DNA from: Alphaproteobacteria bacterium
GTDB lineage: Bacteria; Pseudomonadota; Alphaproteobacteria; Rhodobacterales; Rhodobacteraceae
Length of the DNA: 64,000 nucleotides
Assembly: GCA_030425145.1 (NCBI GenBank)
Contig: JAUHVK010000007.1
Coordinates: 1-64,000 of the forward strand
Direction: 5' to 3'
Shown here: one piece after another, positions 8,517 to 16,544 of the stretch
Layout: every line of letters begins with the position of its first letter
Position numbering within the stretch: position 1 is the first letter of the stretch
Program-made: the position numbers and the translations under genes
Notes under the pieces: model-generated
What the model saw: only the letters and a program-made list of their open reading frames with translations
The model's database searches: none
What the model was told of the DNA's origin: nothing

Positions 8517-9422
8517 ATGTCTATGCCCGACATAATCCTTGCTGCAGAACCTACGATCCGCATCATTGCGTTTTTTGCTGTCCTTACGGCAATGGCACTA
8601 TGGGAAGTCGCGGCACCGAGACGACGACGGGATATTCCACGCGTTGTCCGCTGGACAAATAACATCGCACTTGTGGTCCTCGACACCGCCATCCTGCGAC
8701 TGACCTTCCCGATCCTTGCGGTTGGTCTCGCCTCCATGGCCGAGGAGCGGGGATGGGGTTTCCTCAACAACATAGAAGCGCCGGTTTGGCTTGCAATCGT
8801 GGTCTCTATGTTACTGTTAGATCTCGCAATTTACCTTCAGCATGTGATGTTCCATGCGGTACCGGGGCTTTGGCGACTGCACCGGATGCATCACGCGGAC
8901 CTCGATTTTGACGCAACCACGGGATTGCGCTTCCATCCAGTCGAAATCCTTGCCTCCATGGGCATCAAACTGGCAGTTGTAGCAGCCTTGGGGCCGCCTG
9001 CTGTTGCTGTGCTGCTTTTCGAGGTCATTCTGAACGCAACCGCACTTTTCAACCATGCGAACATCGATATACCGCGCCCAGTGGATCGTGTCCTCCGATG
9101 GATCGTCGTCACGCCAGACATGCATCGCGTCCACCATTCGGTCGATCCAAGAGAAACCAACTCGAACTTCGGATTCAATTTACCTTGGTGGGACCGACTT
9201 CTGGGAACTTACGTTGCCCAACCGGCAAAAGGCCACACAGACATGGATATCGGGATCGAGCAGTTTCGGACACGCCGCGACCTTTGGCTCGACCGGATGC
9301 TGATTCAGCCACTGCGCGGCCCGGCGTGCGGAGGCGCACTCGACACGCCGAGCCAACACAGTCGATCTTCATCGGTGTCGTCCAAGTATACCAAGTTTGA
9401 TACCGATGAGATTGACCAATAG
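8517..9422 (+). CDS. Sterol desaturase / fatty acid hydroxylase family protein
   Basis: An integral-membrane di-iron hydroxylase of 301 residues. Several hydrophobic segments precede the histidine clusters that bind the iron pair: H109-x3-H113, H122-x2-H125-H126, H140, H180 and H203-x2-H206-H207. The likely reaction is O2-dependent C-H hydroxylation of a lipid or other hydrophobic substrate, which cannot be specified. Compared with its neighbours the gene uses more A/T at third positions. It is flanked by a non-coding or decayed stretch, which suggests acquisition by transfer. Confidence 0.8.
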   Translation: MSMPDIILAAEPTIRIIAFFAVLTAMALWEVAAPRRRRDIPRVVRWTNNIALVVLDTAILRLTFPILAVGLASMAEERGWGFLNNIEAPVWLAIVVSMLLLDLAIYLQHVMFHAVPGLWRLHRMHHADLDFDATTGLRFHPVEILASMGIKLAVVAALGPPAVAVLLFEVILNATALFNHANIDIPRPVDRVLRWIVVTPDMHRVHHSVDPRETNSNFGFNLPWWDRLLGTYVAQPAKGHTDMDIGIEQFRTRRDLWLDRMLIQPLRGPACGGALDTPSQHSRSSSVSSKYTKFDTDEIDQ

Positions 9423-9758
9423 CCCTGAACCAACTGTTTTGGGCGATCACGTTCCAATGAGTCTGCAGACAACTGCGCATGGAAGAGGCTCCCAGAGCGG
9501 ATCATTGCTCGCAGTCGTACCGCACGGTGAAGCCCCGACAGCACGCCCCAGCCCTTCTGGCTGACCAAAGCCGGGTTTTCCGGCCTGCGTGCTGTCGATG
9601 TGTTTGCGGGCGAACGGGTGCGCGATGGTCCGGTGCCGGATCATGAAGTGGCCCAAGACGCCCCGTCCGCTCATGCCCCCGAGCTTCATCGGGAACAGGA
9701 CCAATTTGAACCATTAACGTTAAGATAGGGTGAACCGAACGCGCGATTTAGGCCAAAT
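9423..9758. other. 336-bp gene-poor stretch between hydroxylase and EcsC genes
   Basis: No complete gene is recognisable. The left third is of mixed composition. The right part holds an open, GC3-rich plus-strand frame described separately (9531-9728). A run of A/T bases at 9708-9730 precedes the convergent end of the EcsC gene. No clear terminator hairpin was found. Confidence 0.4.
9531..9728 (+). pseudogene. Possible C-terminal gene remnant, unidentified
   Basis: A 65-codon open frame that begins directly after an in-frame TGA (9528-9530) and ends at TAG (9726-9728). It has no ATG or GTG near its left end. It contains segments such as PFWLTKAGFSGLRAVDVF and its codons look like real GC-rich coding sequence. 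The likeliest reading is the 3' remnant of a deleted gene, but I do not recognise the family. It could equally be fortuitous. Confidence 0.25.
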
Positions 9759-10508
9759 TCAGAGTGTTTTCACCGCGCGGCGCAGTTCTTCGACCAGCAA
9801 CGTCTCGGACATACCGCTGTCGATGGCCAGTCGGCGCAGCCCGAAATGCACATGAGCCATTTCCTGATAATAGCTCGTATAGGCGTAATTCGTCGCCGCT
9901 CCTGCTGCCGCCCCAAGGATCGGCACGGTCTGCGCGGCCAGCTTCTGGCCCAGCACGGTCGCCAGCTTTGGTGCCACGGATTTCATGATCCCATGCACCG
10001 CCGTCCCGGTCAGCGTCACCCGTGTCGTCAGGAACGCCATATTGGCTCCATCGTCATCCGCCAACGGCCCCGCGCTGGCAAAGACGGTCAGGCAATCGGC
10101 CAGCACAGCCGGATCGTTCGGATCAAACTCATACTCCGCCGCAATCCCCTGAATGGCGCGCAAGAGGACTGTGGTTGTCACTGGGAGTTCCGCCAAAGCC
10201 GTCGGCAACCCGCCAGCCCCACCAACCGCGCCCATCGCGGTTGTGACAGCCGTGTTGAGCCACCCCTTCTGGTCAGGCACCACACCGCGCGACTGTTTCG
10301 CAGCGGTCAGGGCGATTTTCAGCGCCCGCTCCGTCGCCCCTTCCAGGCCAAGCTTCACCGAATTCGGCAACCGTTCGAGCAGGTTCTCGGCCCGGCCACC
10401 GATCATGTTGAGCACCTGCAAGCCAACCCCACCGGCGGCCTTGTGACGGCGGGCCAAGTGGGTGATCGCGGTCCGGGTGTCGAGCGGTACGAGGTCGGTT
10501 CCTGTCAT
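9759..10508 (-). CDS. EcsC family protein
   Basis: A 249-residue protein resembling the EcsC family, whose biochemical role is not established. It is Ala-rich and largely helical, with Gly/Ala-rich hydrophobic stretches (AVTTAMGAVGGAGG near 108-121 and AAQTVPILGAAAGAATNYAY near 205-224). These would suit membrane association or an amphipathic bundle. The start at 10508 (MTGTDLVPLD) was preferred over upstream in-frame starts that overlap the GNAT gene. It lies 31 bp after that GNAT gene on the same strand, so the two probably form an operon. Confidence 0.7.
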   Translation of the reverse strand: MTGTDLVPLDTRTAITHLARRHKAAGGVGLQVLNMIGGRAENLLERLPNSVKLGLEGATERALKIALTAAKQSRGVVPDQKGWLNTAVTTAMGAVGGAGGLPTALAELPVTTTVLLRAIQGIAAEYEFDPNDPAVLADCLTVFASAGPLADDDGANMAFLTTRVTLTGTAVHGIMKSVAPKLATVLGQKLAAQTVPILGAAAGAATNYAYTSYYQEMAHVHFGLRRLAIDSGMSETLLVEELRRAVKTL

Positions 10509-10539
10509 ACCGTACAATTGGGTACGTTTTCCGTACGGT

Positions 10540-11025
10540 TCAAGCGTCGCGCTCAACAACGCCCCGCACGCCGTCCCACGCGCCCGGCTCCAACTCCAGC
10601 GCCAGAACACGGTCGGGGTTCGTGGGGGGCGGCATCTCGACCCCATCGATTTTCTCGAACCCGAACCGCTGGTAATAGGGCGCATCCCCCACCAGCAGCA
10701 CCCGCGCCCAGCCTTCGCTGCGCGCCTGATTGAGACTGTCGCGAATGAGCGCGGCACCCAGCCCTTCACCCTGCGCTGTTGGGTGAACAGCCACCGGTCC
10801 CAACAACAAAACCCTGTGTTTTGAAACCCTTACAGGCCAATACCGGATCGCGCCGCCAAGGATTCCCTGCTCGTCCCGCGCCAGTCGGCTCAGACTTGCC
10901 ACAGGCGGGATGCCATCACGTAACCTATAAGAAGACAGCGCTTCGCGCCCCGGTGCAAAGCACAGGTCATAGAGGGCTTCGACCTCCCACCAATCGTCTT
11001 TGGTTTCCCGGCTCAGGGTGAACAT
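10540..11025 (-). CDS. GNAT family N-acetyltransferase
   Basis: A 161-residue acetyltransferase. The acetyl-CoA-binding core is LLLGPVAVHPTAQGEGLG (about 73-90) followed by AALIRDSL. The FGFEKIDG segment near 131-138 is the usual beta6-beta7 region. The fold resembles YhbS-like GNATs whose acceptors are unknown. The ATG at 11025 gives the family length; longer readings upstream overlap the divergent flavin reductase. Transcription is divergent from the gene at 11125, leaving about 100 bp for both promoters. Confidence 0.8.
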   Translation of the reverse strand: MFTLSRETKDDWWEVEALYDLCFAPGREALSSYRLRDGIPPVASLSRLARDEQGILGGAIRYWPVRVSKHRVLLLGPVAVHPTAQGEGLGAALIRDSLNQARSEGWARVLLVGDAPYYQRFGFEKIDGVEMPPPTNPDRVLALELEPGAWDGVRGVVERDA

Positions 11026-11124
11026 GGCACCGCTCTTCTTTGACGCGCGGCACACCCCCGTGCATTCCGCTGCGAAACGGCCTATCACGCAGGAAAACAA
11101 TCGGCAAACAGGGAGCTTGCCCTT

Positions 11125-11730
11125 ATGTTCTATCGCCCCGAAGACGGCCACGGCCTGCCGCACAACCCGTTCAACGCGATTGTCACCCCCCGCCCCATCG
11201 GCTGGATCTCCACACGCGGCAGCGACGGGCAGGACAATCTTGCGCCCTACTCCTTTTTCAACGCGGTCGCGTACGTCCCACCACAGGTGATGTTCGCCTC
11301 CACCTCGGCCAAAGAGGATCGCGGCGACACCAAGGACAGCGTGGCGCAAATCCGCGACTCCGGTGTCTTTGCGGTGAACATCGTCGAATACACCATGCGC
11401 GACGCGATGAACCTCACCTCCGGCCCGTGGGACCGCGATGTGGACGAGTTCACCCATGCGGGCATCGACAAGGCCGAGTGCGACACGATCAACTGCCCCC
11501 GTGTGGCAAACGCCCCCGCCACACTGGAATGCAAACTGACCCAGATCGTCAAACTGCCCGGAGAGGCCAATTACGCCGTCTTCGGTGAGGTCACCGGCGT
11601 GCACATGCGCGACGATTGCATCAAGGATGGCGTGTTCGACGTGCTCAGCTTCAACCCGCTGACCCGCATGGGATACCGCGACTATTCGGTGGTGCGCGAA
11701 AAGTTCAGCCTGAAGCGTCCCGGAGAATAG
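11125..11730 (+). CDS. Flavin reductase family protein (FMN-binding split barrel)
   Basis: A 201-residue FMN-binding split-barrel protein. The diagnostic N-terminus NAIVTPRPIGWIST (13-26) and NLAPYSFFNAV (32-42) form the flavin phosphate and ring contacts in this family. Members reduce free flavin or carry FMN in oxygenase-linked reactions. No partner oxygenase is adjacent, so the physiological role is open. The ATG at 11125 is preceded by GGGAG about 10 nt upstream. Confidence 0.85.
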   Translation: MFYRPEDGHGLPHNPFNAIVTPRPIGWISTRGSDGQDNLAPYSFFNAVAYVPPQVMFASTSAKEDRGDTKDSVAQIRDSGVFAVNIVEYTMRDAMNLTSGPWDRDVDEFTHAGIDKAECDTINCPRVANAPATLECKLTQIVKLPGEANYAVFGEVTGVHMRDDCIKDGVFDVLSFNPLTRMGYRDYSVVREKFSLKRPGE

Positions 11731-11771
11731 GTCACGCCTTGCATACCCGGGGCTTCGCCCATTCTCACCTC

Positions 11772-11838
11772 AAACCATCCCCCGGATGGTTTGTGCTCCA
11801 AAGGAACAACCGGTTCGAATTGTTTCGTGCGCGAAACA
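11772..11838. repeat. Two perfect inverted repeats upstream of the Lin0512 pair
   Basis: A 9-bp stem AAACCATCC / GGATGGTTT (11772-11780, 11784-11792) with a 3-nt loop is followed by a 7-bp stem TGTTTCG / CGAAACA (11821-11827, 11832-11838) with a 4-nt loop. Neither has a U-run. They fill the gap between the flavin reductase stop and the next ATG (11879). They could be a weak terminator plus an operator, or mRNA stem-loops. Confidence 0.45.
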
Positions 11839-11878
11839 TTGGGTCCGATCCGGTCCTTTAACAAAAGGTTAATACGAT

Positions 11879-12229
11879 ATGGCCGTCAAACGTCTGCTGA
11901 CCGAATTCGGCATGGGCTCCTCCCTGCGCCGACAGGATTACACCGCGGCCGCCGCCCGCGCCGTACGTGATGCGCTCTGGCACAATTCGATCAACCTTGC
12001 GGAACTTTACGGCAAGGACAAATCCGACATGCGGATCACCGTCGAGGTCGGCGTCCAGAACCCCGACGCGCTCGACACCGATACAATCGCAGCGATCTTC
12101 CCCTATGGCCAAGTCACTGTGATTGCACGTAAAGGCGGCCTTGATGTGCCGCGCAGCGATGGCGGCAAGCCGACAGTGATCGCCAATGTCGCCATCTCGG
12201 TGGCACTCGATCTGGAGGGCGTGGCATGA
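11879..12229 (+). CDS. Lin0512 family protein, first paralogue
   Basis: A 116-residue protein of the Lin0512 family (conserved, function unknown). Shared family features are an EFGMGSSL start, an acidic-basic helix DYTAAAARAVRDAL, a MRITVEVGV strand and a VTVIARKGGLDV strand. It is clearly paralogous to the next gene, whose ATG overlaps this stop in an ATGA. The overlap argues that the two subunits are made together and may form a heteromer. mtnP follows about 60 bp after the second copy. Confidence 0.75.
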   Translation: MAVKRLLTEFGMGSSLRRQDYTAAAARAVRDALWHNSINLAELYGKDKSDMRITVEVGVQNPDALDTDTIAAIFPYGQVTVIARKGGLDVPRSDGGKPTVIANVAISVALDLEGVA

Positions 12230-12570
12230 GCGACCAGCGCTTCATCATCGAAATGGGCATGGGCAACGACCAATACGGCATGGACTACACCAAGGCCGCC
12301 GCCCGCGCGATCGAAGACGCGATCCGCCATTCCTCGATCCCACTCTTTGACGCCACCGGCCTGAACCACGAACAGATGCGGGTACAGGTGACGGTGGGCG
12401 TGGCGGAGCCGGACAAAGTGGACTGCACCGAATTGGCCAAAGGCCTGCCGCGCGGTCGCGCGACAGTCACCGCAGTCGAAGGCGGCCTGAACGTCACCAA
12501 CCCCGACAGCGGCGCCATTTTGGTGATCGCCACTGCCGCGGTCGAGGCCTTTTTGCCGCGTCAGGGCTGA
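12226..12570 (+). CDS. Lin0512 family protein, second paralogue
   Basis: A 114-residue Lin0512 family protein paralogous to its upstream neighbour. Matching segments are EMGMGNDQ versus EFGMGSSL, DYTKAAARAIEDAI versus DYTAAAARAVRDAL, and MRVQVTVGV versus MRITVEVGV. It overlaps the upstream stop by 4 bp (ATGA), so coupled translation is likely. No catalytic residues can be named. Position before mtnP suggests, without proving, a link to methylthioadenosine or nucleobase metabolism. Confidence 0.75.
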   Translation: MSDQRFIIEMGMGNDQYGMDYTKAAARAIEDAIRHSSIPLFDATGLNHEQMRVQVTVGVAEPDKVDCTELAKGLPRGRATVTAVEGGLNVTNPDSGAILVIATAAVEAFLPRQG

Positions 12571-12630
12571 CCCCGCTTGATGCAGGCGGTCCGTGCTGCA
12601 AGAGTGCGCTGAACCGGATCGGAGGCGCAT

Positions 12631-13515
12631 ATGGCAAGCCGCAAACTGGGTGTGATCGGCGGATCGGGGCTTTACGCCGTGGACGGGCTGCAAGACGCCG
12701 CATGGCACACCGTGGACACCCCTTGGGGCGCGCCGTCGGACCAGCTCTATTGCGGCACTCTGGATGGGCTGGACATCGTGTTCCTGCCCCGTCACGGGCG
12801 CGGCCATGTGCACAGCCCGTCGGACGTGCCCTACCGCGCCAATATCGACGCGCTCAAACGGCTTGGGGTGACGGACGTGATCAGCGTCAGCGCCTGCGGG
12901 TCGTTCCGCGAAGAGATGGCGCCGGGCGATTTCGTCATCGTAGACCAGTTCATCGACCGCACCTTTGCCCGCGCCAATAGCTTTTTCGGAACCGGATGCG
13001 TGGCGCATGTCTCGGCCGCCCATCCCGTCTGCGGCGGGCTTGGCAAAACCTGCGCCGAGGCCGCGCGACAGGCCGGCGTCACGGTACATGAAGGCGGCAC
13101 CTATCTGGCGATGGAAGGCCCGCAATTCTCCACTCTGGCGGAGTCCAACCTCTACCGTGATCAATGGGGCTGTTCGGTGATCGGCATGACCAACATGCCC
13201 GAGGCGAAACTCGCCCGCGAGGCCGAGCTCTGCTATGCCAGCGTGGCGATGGTCACCGATTACGATTGCTGGCACCCCGGCCATGACGCGGTGGAAGTGA
13301 CCGACATCATCCGCGTGCTGACCGGCAATGCCGACGCCGCGCGGCGGATGATCAAAGCGCTGCCAGCGCTGCTGGGCACCGACCGCCCGCCCTGCCCCCA
13401 AGGCTGCGACACGGCGCTGGAACATGCGCTGATCACCGCGCCCGAAGCCCGCGACGCGGAGATGATCAAAAAGCTGGACGCGGTTGCAGGCCGCGTGCTT
13501 TCTGGGCGCACATGA
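12631..13515 (+). CDS. mtnP: S-methyl-5'-thioadenosine phosphorylase
   Basis: Cleaves methylthioadenosine with phosphate to adenine and 5-methylthioribose-1-phosphate, salvaging the by-product of polyamine and quorum-signal synthesis. The 294-residue protein has the PNP/MTAP family-2 signatures: phosphate-binding GGSGLY (10-15), RHGRGH (52-57), SACGS, and the substrate loop AMEGPQFST, followed by IGMTNMPEAKLAREAE. The released adenine is the substrate of Apt, encoded two genes downstream, so the pair forms a coherent salvage unit. Confidence 0.95.
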   Translation: MASRKLGVIGGSGLYAVDGLQDAAWHTVDTPWGAPSDQLYCGTLDGLDIVFLPRHGRGHVHSPSDVPYRANIDALKRLGVTDVISVSACGSFREEMAPGDFVIVDQFIDRTFARANSFFGTGCVAHVSAAHPVCGGLGKTCAEAARQAGVTVHEGGTYLAMEGPQFSTLAESNLYRDQWGCSVIGMTNMPEAKLAREAELCYASVAMVTDYDCWHPGHDAVEVTDIIRVLTGNADAARRMIKALPALLGTDRPPCPQGCDTALEHALITAPEARDAEMIKKLDAVAGRVLSGRT

Positions 13516-13532
13516 TCCAAGGCTGACCTGAT

Positions 13533-14156
13533 ATGACCATAGACCTCTGGCTGACCTTCGTCGCCGCCTCCACCGCCTTGCTTCTGATCCCCGGACCGAC
13601 CGTTCTGCTGGTGCTGTCATACGCCCTCAGCCAAGGCAAGCGCGTCGCCATCGCCTCGGCCAGCGGCGTCGCCTTGGGCGATTTCATCGCCATGAGCCTC
13701 TCGCTCGCCGGGCTGGGTGCGCTGGTGCTGGCCTCGGCCACGCTCTTCACCGTGCTGAAATGGGTCGGCGCGATCTACCTCGTCTGGCTGGGTATCAAAC
13801 TACTGCGCTCTGCGCCCAGCGCCGCCCTTCCAATCACAGCACAGACCGTCGAGGCCCGCTCGGTCTTCGCCCACGCGGCCCTCGTGACGGCACTCAACCC
13901 GAAATCCATCGCCTTCTTCATCGCCTTTGTGCCGCAGTTCATCACGCCCAGCGCGCCGCTCCTGCCGCAATTCGCCGTCCTCATCGCCACCTTCGTCACG
14001 TTGGCCGCATTAAACGCCTTTGCCTATGCGCTGGCCGCCGACCGTCTGCGCGGCTGGATCGGGCGCGAGAGCGTCATTGGCTGGCTGACCCGCGCCGGAG
14101 GCGCAACCCTGATCGCAATGGGGGCGCTGACCGCCCTCGCCCGTCGCAGCAACTGA
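13533..14156 (+). CDS. LysE family amino-acid exporter
   Basis: A 207-residue inner-membrane protein with about six hydrophobic segments. The N-terminal [19 protein letters not shown] pattern (about 19-37) and GVALGDF identify the LysE/RhtB superfamily. Members export amino acids or related small molecules; substrate choice cannot be read from sequence. It sits 17 bp after mtnP and 7 bp before apt, so it is probably co-transcribed with the adenine salvage genes. Confidence 0.85.
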   Translation: MTIDLWLTFVAASTALLLIPGPTVLLVLSYALSQGKRVAIASASGVALGDFIAMSLSLAGLGALVLASATLFTVLKWVGAIYLVWLGIKLLRSAPSAALPITAQTVEARSVFAHAALVTALNPKSIAFFIAFVPQFITPSAPLLPQFAVLIATFVTLAALNAFAYALAADRLRGWIGRESVIGWLTRAGGATLIAMGALTALARRSN

Positions 14157-14163
14157 GACTGAC

Positions 14164-14706
14164 ATGAGCAAGACCACGAAGACCGTCAAAGACTACATCC
14201 GCACCATCGTTGATTTCCCGCATGAAGGGATCATGTTCCGCGATGTGACCACACTCTTCGCCGATGCGCGGGGCTTTCGAATCGCAATCGACCAATTGCT
14301 GCACCCATATGCGGGCGTGCGCTTTGATAAAGTGGTCGGGCTGGAAGCGCGCGGCTTCATCCTTGGCGGCGCGATTGCGCACCAGCTGTCGGTCGGATTC
14401 GTACCCGTGCGCAAAAAAGGCAAGCTGCCCGGCGCGGTGATCTCGGAAGAGTACACGCTGGAATACGGCGAAGCAGTGGTCGAAATTCACGATGACGCAA
14501 TCCAACCGGGTGAGAAAGTCCTGCTGGTCGATGACCTTCTCGCCACCGGCGGCACAGCGGAGGCCGGGCTGAAGCTGATCGAACGGCTGGGCGGCGAGGT
14601 GATCGGCTGCGCCTTCATCATTGACCTCCCCGATCTGGGCGGCCGCAAGAGGCTCGAGGCAATGGGCATGGATGTACACGCGCTCTGCGCCTTCGACGGT
14701 CTCTGA
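14164..14706 (+). CDS. apt: Adenine phosphoribosyltransferase
   Basis: Converts adenine and PRPP to AMP. The 180-residue protein has the conserved APRT start ([20 protein letters not shown]) and the type I phosphoribosyltransferase PRPP loop [14 protein letters not shown] (about 120-133). The [11 protein letters not shown] segment is also typical of APRT. It lies in an apparent operon mtnP-lysE-like-apt, recycling the adenine made by MtnP. Confidence 0.95.
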   Translation: MSKTTKTVKDYIRTIVDFPHEGIMFRDVTTLFADARGFRIAIDQLLHPYAGVRFDKVVGLEARGFILGGAIAHQLSVGFVPVRKKGKLPGAVISEEYTLEYGEAVVEIHDDAIQPGEKVLLVDDLLATGGTAEAGLKLIERLGGEVIGCAFIIDLPDLGGRKRLEAMGMDVHALCAFDGL

Positions 14707-14738
14707 CCCCGCTTCTTCTTTTTCCAAATATGCTGGAG

Positions 14739-14760
14739 GTTTGGGGGGAAGCCCCCAAGG
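14739..14760 (+). terminator. GC-rich hairpin downstream of apt
   Basis: The segment TTGGGGG-GAAG-CCCCCAA (about 14741-14757) forms a strong short hairpin after the apt stop. It follows a CTTCTTTTTCCAAATA stretch. No U-run follows the stem, so it may be a Rho-independent-like or mRNA-stabilising end rather than a classical terminator. Confidence 0.4.
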
Positions 14761-14791
14761 CCGTCAGTCAATACCAATGCTGGCATTGAAG

Positions 14792-14824
14792 AAAAAAAGG
14801 CGCAATCCTTTGCAGGATTGCGCC
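14792..14824 (-). terminator. Intrinsic terminator of the sco operon
   Basis: Read on the minus strand, a perfect 10-bp stem GGCGCAATCC / GGATTGCGCC (14799-14808, 14815-14824) with a 6-nt loop is followed by seven T residues (14792-14798). This is a classical Rho-independent terminator placed directly after scoB. Confidence 0.85.
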
Positions 14825-14843
14825 CGAATTTTCGAAAATTCGG
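14824..14843. repeat. Perfect 20-bp palindrome after scoB
   Basis: The bases 14824-14843 form a perfect 20-bp palindrome (CCGAATTTTC / GAAAATTCGG) immediately between the scoB stop and the intrinsic terminator. It may be a second hairpin of the terminator structure or a protein site. Confidence 0.5.
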
Positions 14844-14850
14844 CCTGACC

Positions 14851-15477
14851 TCAGACGATGGTCGCCTGAGTTGCCGCGCGCAGCTCGTCTTCTGTCACAC
14901 CGTCGGCCACTTCGACGATCTTGAGACCGCCTTCGACCACGTCCATCACACCCAGATTGGTGATGATCCGGTCGACCACGCCTGCGCCGGTGAGCGGCAG
15001 GGTGCATTCCTTGAGCACCTTGCTGTCGCCATGTTTGTTGGTGTGATCCATGACCACGATCACACGGCCAACTCCGGCCACGAGGTCCATCGCGCCGCCC
15101 ATGCCCTTGACCAGCTTGCCGGGGATCATCCAGTTCGCCAGGTCGCCCTTTTCGTCCACTTCCATCGCGCCGAGGATCGCCATCGCAATCTTGCCACCAC
15201 GGATCATGCCAAAAGACGTCGCGCTGTCGAAGTAGCTGGTGTGCGGCAGTTCGGTGATCGTCTGCTTACCAGCGTTGATCAGGTCGGGGTCTTCTTCGCC
15301 CTCATAGGGGAACGGGCCCATGCCCAGCATACCGTTTTCGGATTGCAGCGTCACCGTCATGCCCTCGGGGATGTAGTTCGACACCAGCGTCGGGATACCG
15401 ATGCCGAGATTGACATACATGCCGTCCTGCAATTCCTGCGCCGCGCGTGCGGCCATCTGGTTGCGATCCCATGCCAT
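14851..15477 (-). CDS. scoB: 3-oxoacid CoA-transferase subunit B
   Basis: Beta subunit of succinyl-CoA:3-ketoacid CoA-transferase, which activates acetoacetate using succinyl-CoA (ketone body and PHB turnover). At 208 residues it has the GIGIPTLV motif (26-33) and the catalytic glutamate in SENG (about 51-54), whose carboxylate forms the enzyme-CoA thioester. Partner subunit A lies upstream on the same strand. An intrinsic terminator follows. Confidence 0.93.
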   Translation of the reverse strand: MAWDRNQMAARAAQELQDGMYVNLGIGIPTLVSNYIPEGMTVTLQSENGMLGMGPFPYEGEEDPDLINAGKQTITELPHTSYFDSATSFGMIRGGKIAMAILGAMEVDEKGDLANWMIPGKLVKGMGGAMDLVAGVGRVIVVMDHTNKHGDSKVLKECTLPLTGAGVVDRIITNLGVMDVVEGGLKIVEVADGVTEDELRAATQATIV

Positions 15478-15519
15478 AATGGTTGTCCTTTGTTGTCCGT
15501 CACACCGCGCTCTGCGGCC

Positions 15520-15651
15520 CTATCCCTTGAAATCCGAAAAACCGACGGGCACGTCGATCATCACCGTACCGGTTGCACCCCGCGAAACCCCGGTGAGCGC
15601 CTGACTGTCATCCAGAACGGAGGTCAGTTTTTTCTCAACAGCTCGTTCCAC
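15520..15651 (-). CDS. Possible small ORF between scoA and scoB
   Basis: A 43-codon frame with a GTG start (15651) and a TAG stop lies in the roughly 200-bp gap between the CoA-transferase subunits. The product would begin VERAVEKKLTSVLDDSQ and end VPVGFSDFKG. An AGGGA lies about 13 nt before the GTG. Codon use looks coding-like, but I know no family for it. It may be a real small gene or chance. Confidence 0.3.
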   Translation of the reverse strand: MERAVEKKLTSVLDDSQALTGVSRGATGTVMIDVPVGFSDFKG

Positions 15652-15674
15652 GGCGTTACAGTGCGTTCCCTGTC

Positions 15675-16379
15675 TCAGGCAGCCGGTCTCGGACGTGTGG
15701 TCCGCTGCTCGATCCGCTTTTCGTGCTCGCCCTGAATGATGCGGTGCACATAAATGCCCGGAAGATGGATGTGATCCGGGTCAAGCTCGCCCGGCTGAAC
15801 GATCTCTTCGACTTCCATGATACAGACCTTGCCGCACATGGCCGCGGGCGGGTTGAAGTTGCGCGCGGTCTTGCGGAAGATCGCGTTGCCTGTGGTGTCC
15901 GCTTTCCATGCTTTGACGATGGAGAGATCGGCAAAGATGCCCTCTTCCATGATGTAGGTCTCACCGTTGAAGTCGCGGTGATCCTTGCCTTCCGCAATCA
16001 CGGTACCGACACCAGTTTTGGTGTAGAACCCTGGAATGCCCGCGCCACCGGCGCGCATGCGCTCGGCCAAGGTGCCCTGTGGGTTGAATTCCAGTTCAAG
16101 CTCGCCCGAGAGATACTGCCGCATGAATTCGGCGTTTTCGCCCACATAGGAACTGATCATCTTCTTGACCTGACGGGTCTGGAGAAGAATGCCGATGCCG
16201 AAATCATCGACGCCCGCATTGTTGGACGCAAAGGTCAAATCCTTGGCGCCGCTGTCGCGGATCGCGCTGAGCAGAAGCTCCGGAATACCGCTCAGACCAA
16301 ACCCGCCAGCTGCAATCAGCATGCCGTCTGTCAGAACGCCCTCGAGCGCTTCGCTTGCCGATCCATAGACCTTTTGCAT
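15675..16379 (-). CDS. scoA: 3-oxoacid CoA-transferase subunit A
   Basis: Alpha subunit of succinyl-CoA:acetoacetate CoA-transferase. The 234-residue protein has the glycine-rich CoA-binding GGFGLSGIPE (26-35), the FASNNAGVDDFG segment (about 49-60) and the conserved GAGIPGFYT/GVGT region. It forms the functional transferase with ScoB; both subunits are on the minus strand, separated by about 200 bp, with a possible small ORF between them. Confidence 0.93.
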   Translation of the reverse strand: MQKVYGSASEALEGVLTDGMLIAAGGFGLSGIPELLLSAIRDSGAKDLTFASNNAGVDDFGIGILLQTRQVKKMISSYVGENAEFMRQYLSGELELEFNPQGTLAERMRAGGAGIPGFYTKTGVGTVIAEGKDHRDFNGETYIMEEGIFADLSIVKAWKADTTGNAIFRKTARNFNPPAAMCGKVCIMEVEEIVQPGELDPDHIHLPGIYVHRIIQGEHEKRIEQRTTRPRPAA

Positions 16380-16544
16380 TGCAATATTCCCCGCTGTTCA
16401 ACGCAGCGCTCTTTTGGCGCGTCGTGGGCCTTAAGTCAACGCCACCCAAGACCTTCAAACTGTATGTCAACTGCGCACTTCATTGCCAAAGCTGACACTT
16501 TATTTATCACGTGTGCCAAGCGTGCCGACGCCACTTGCCACAGA

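Noticed and set aside
12103-13620. A 505-codon minus-strand open frame over Lin0512 and mtnP
   Set aside because: Antisense of mtnP, whose family motifs are unambiguous on the plus strand.
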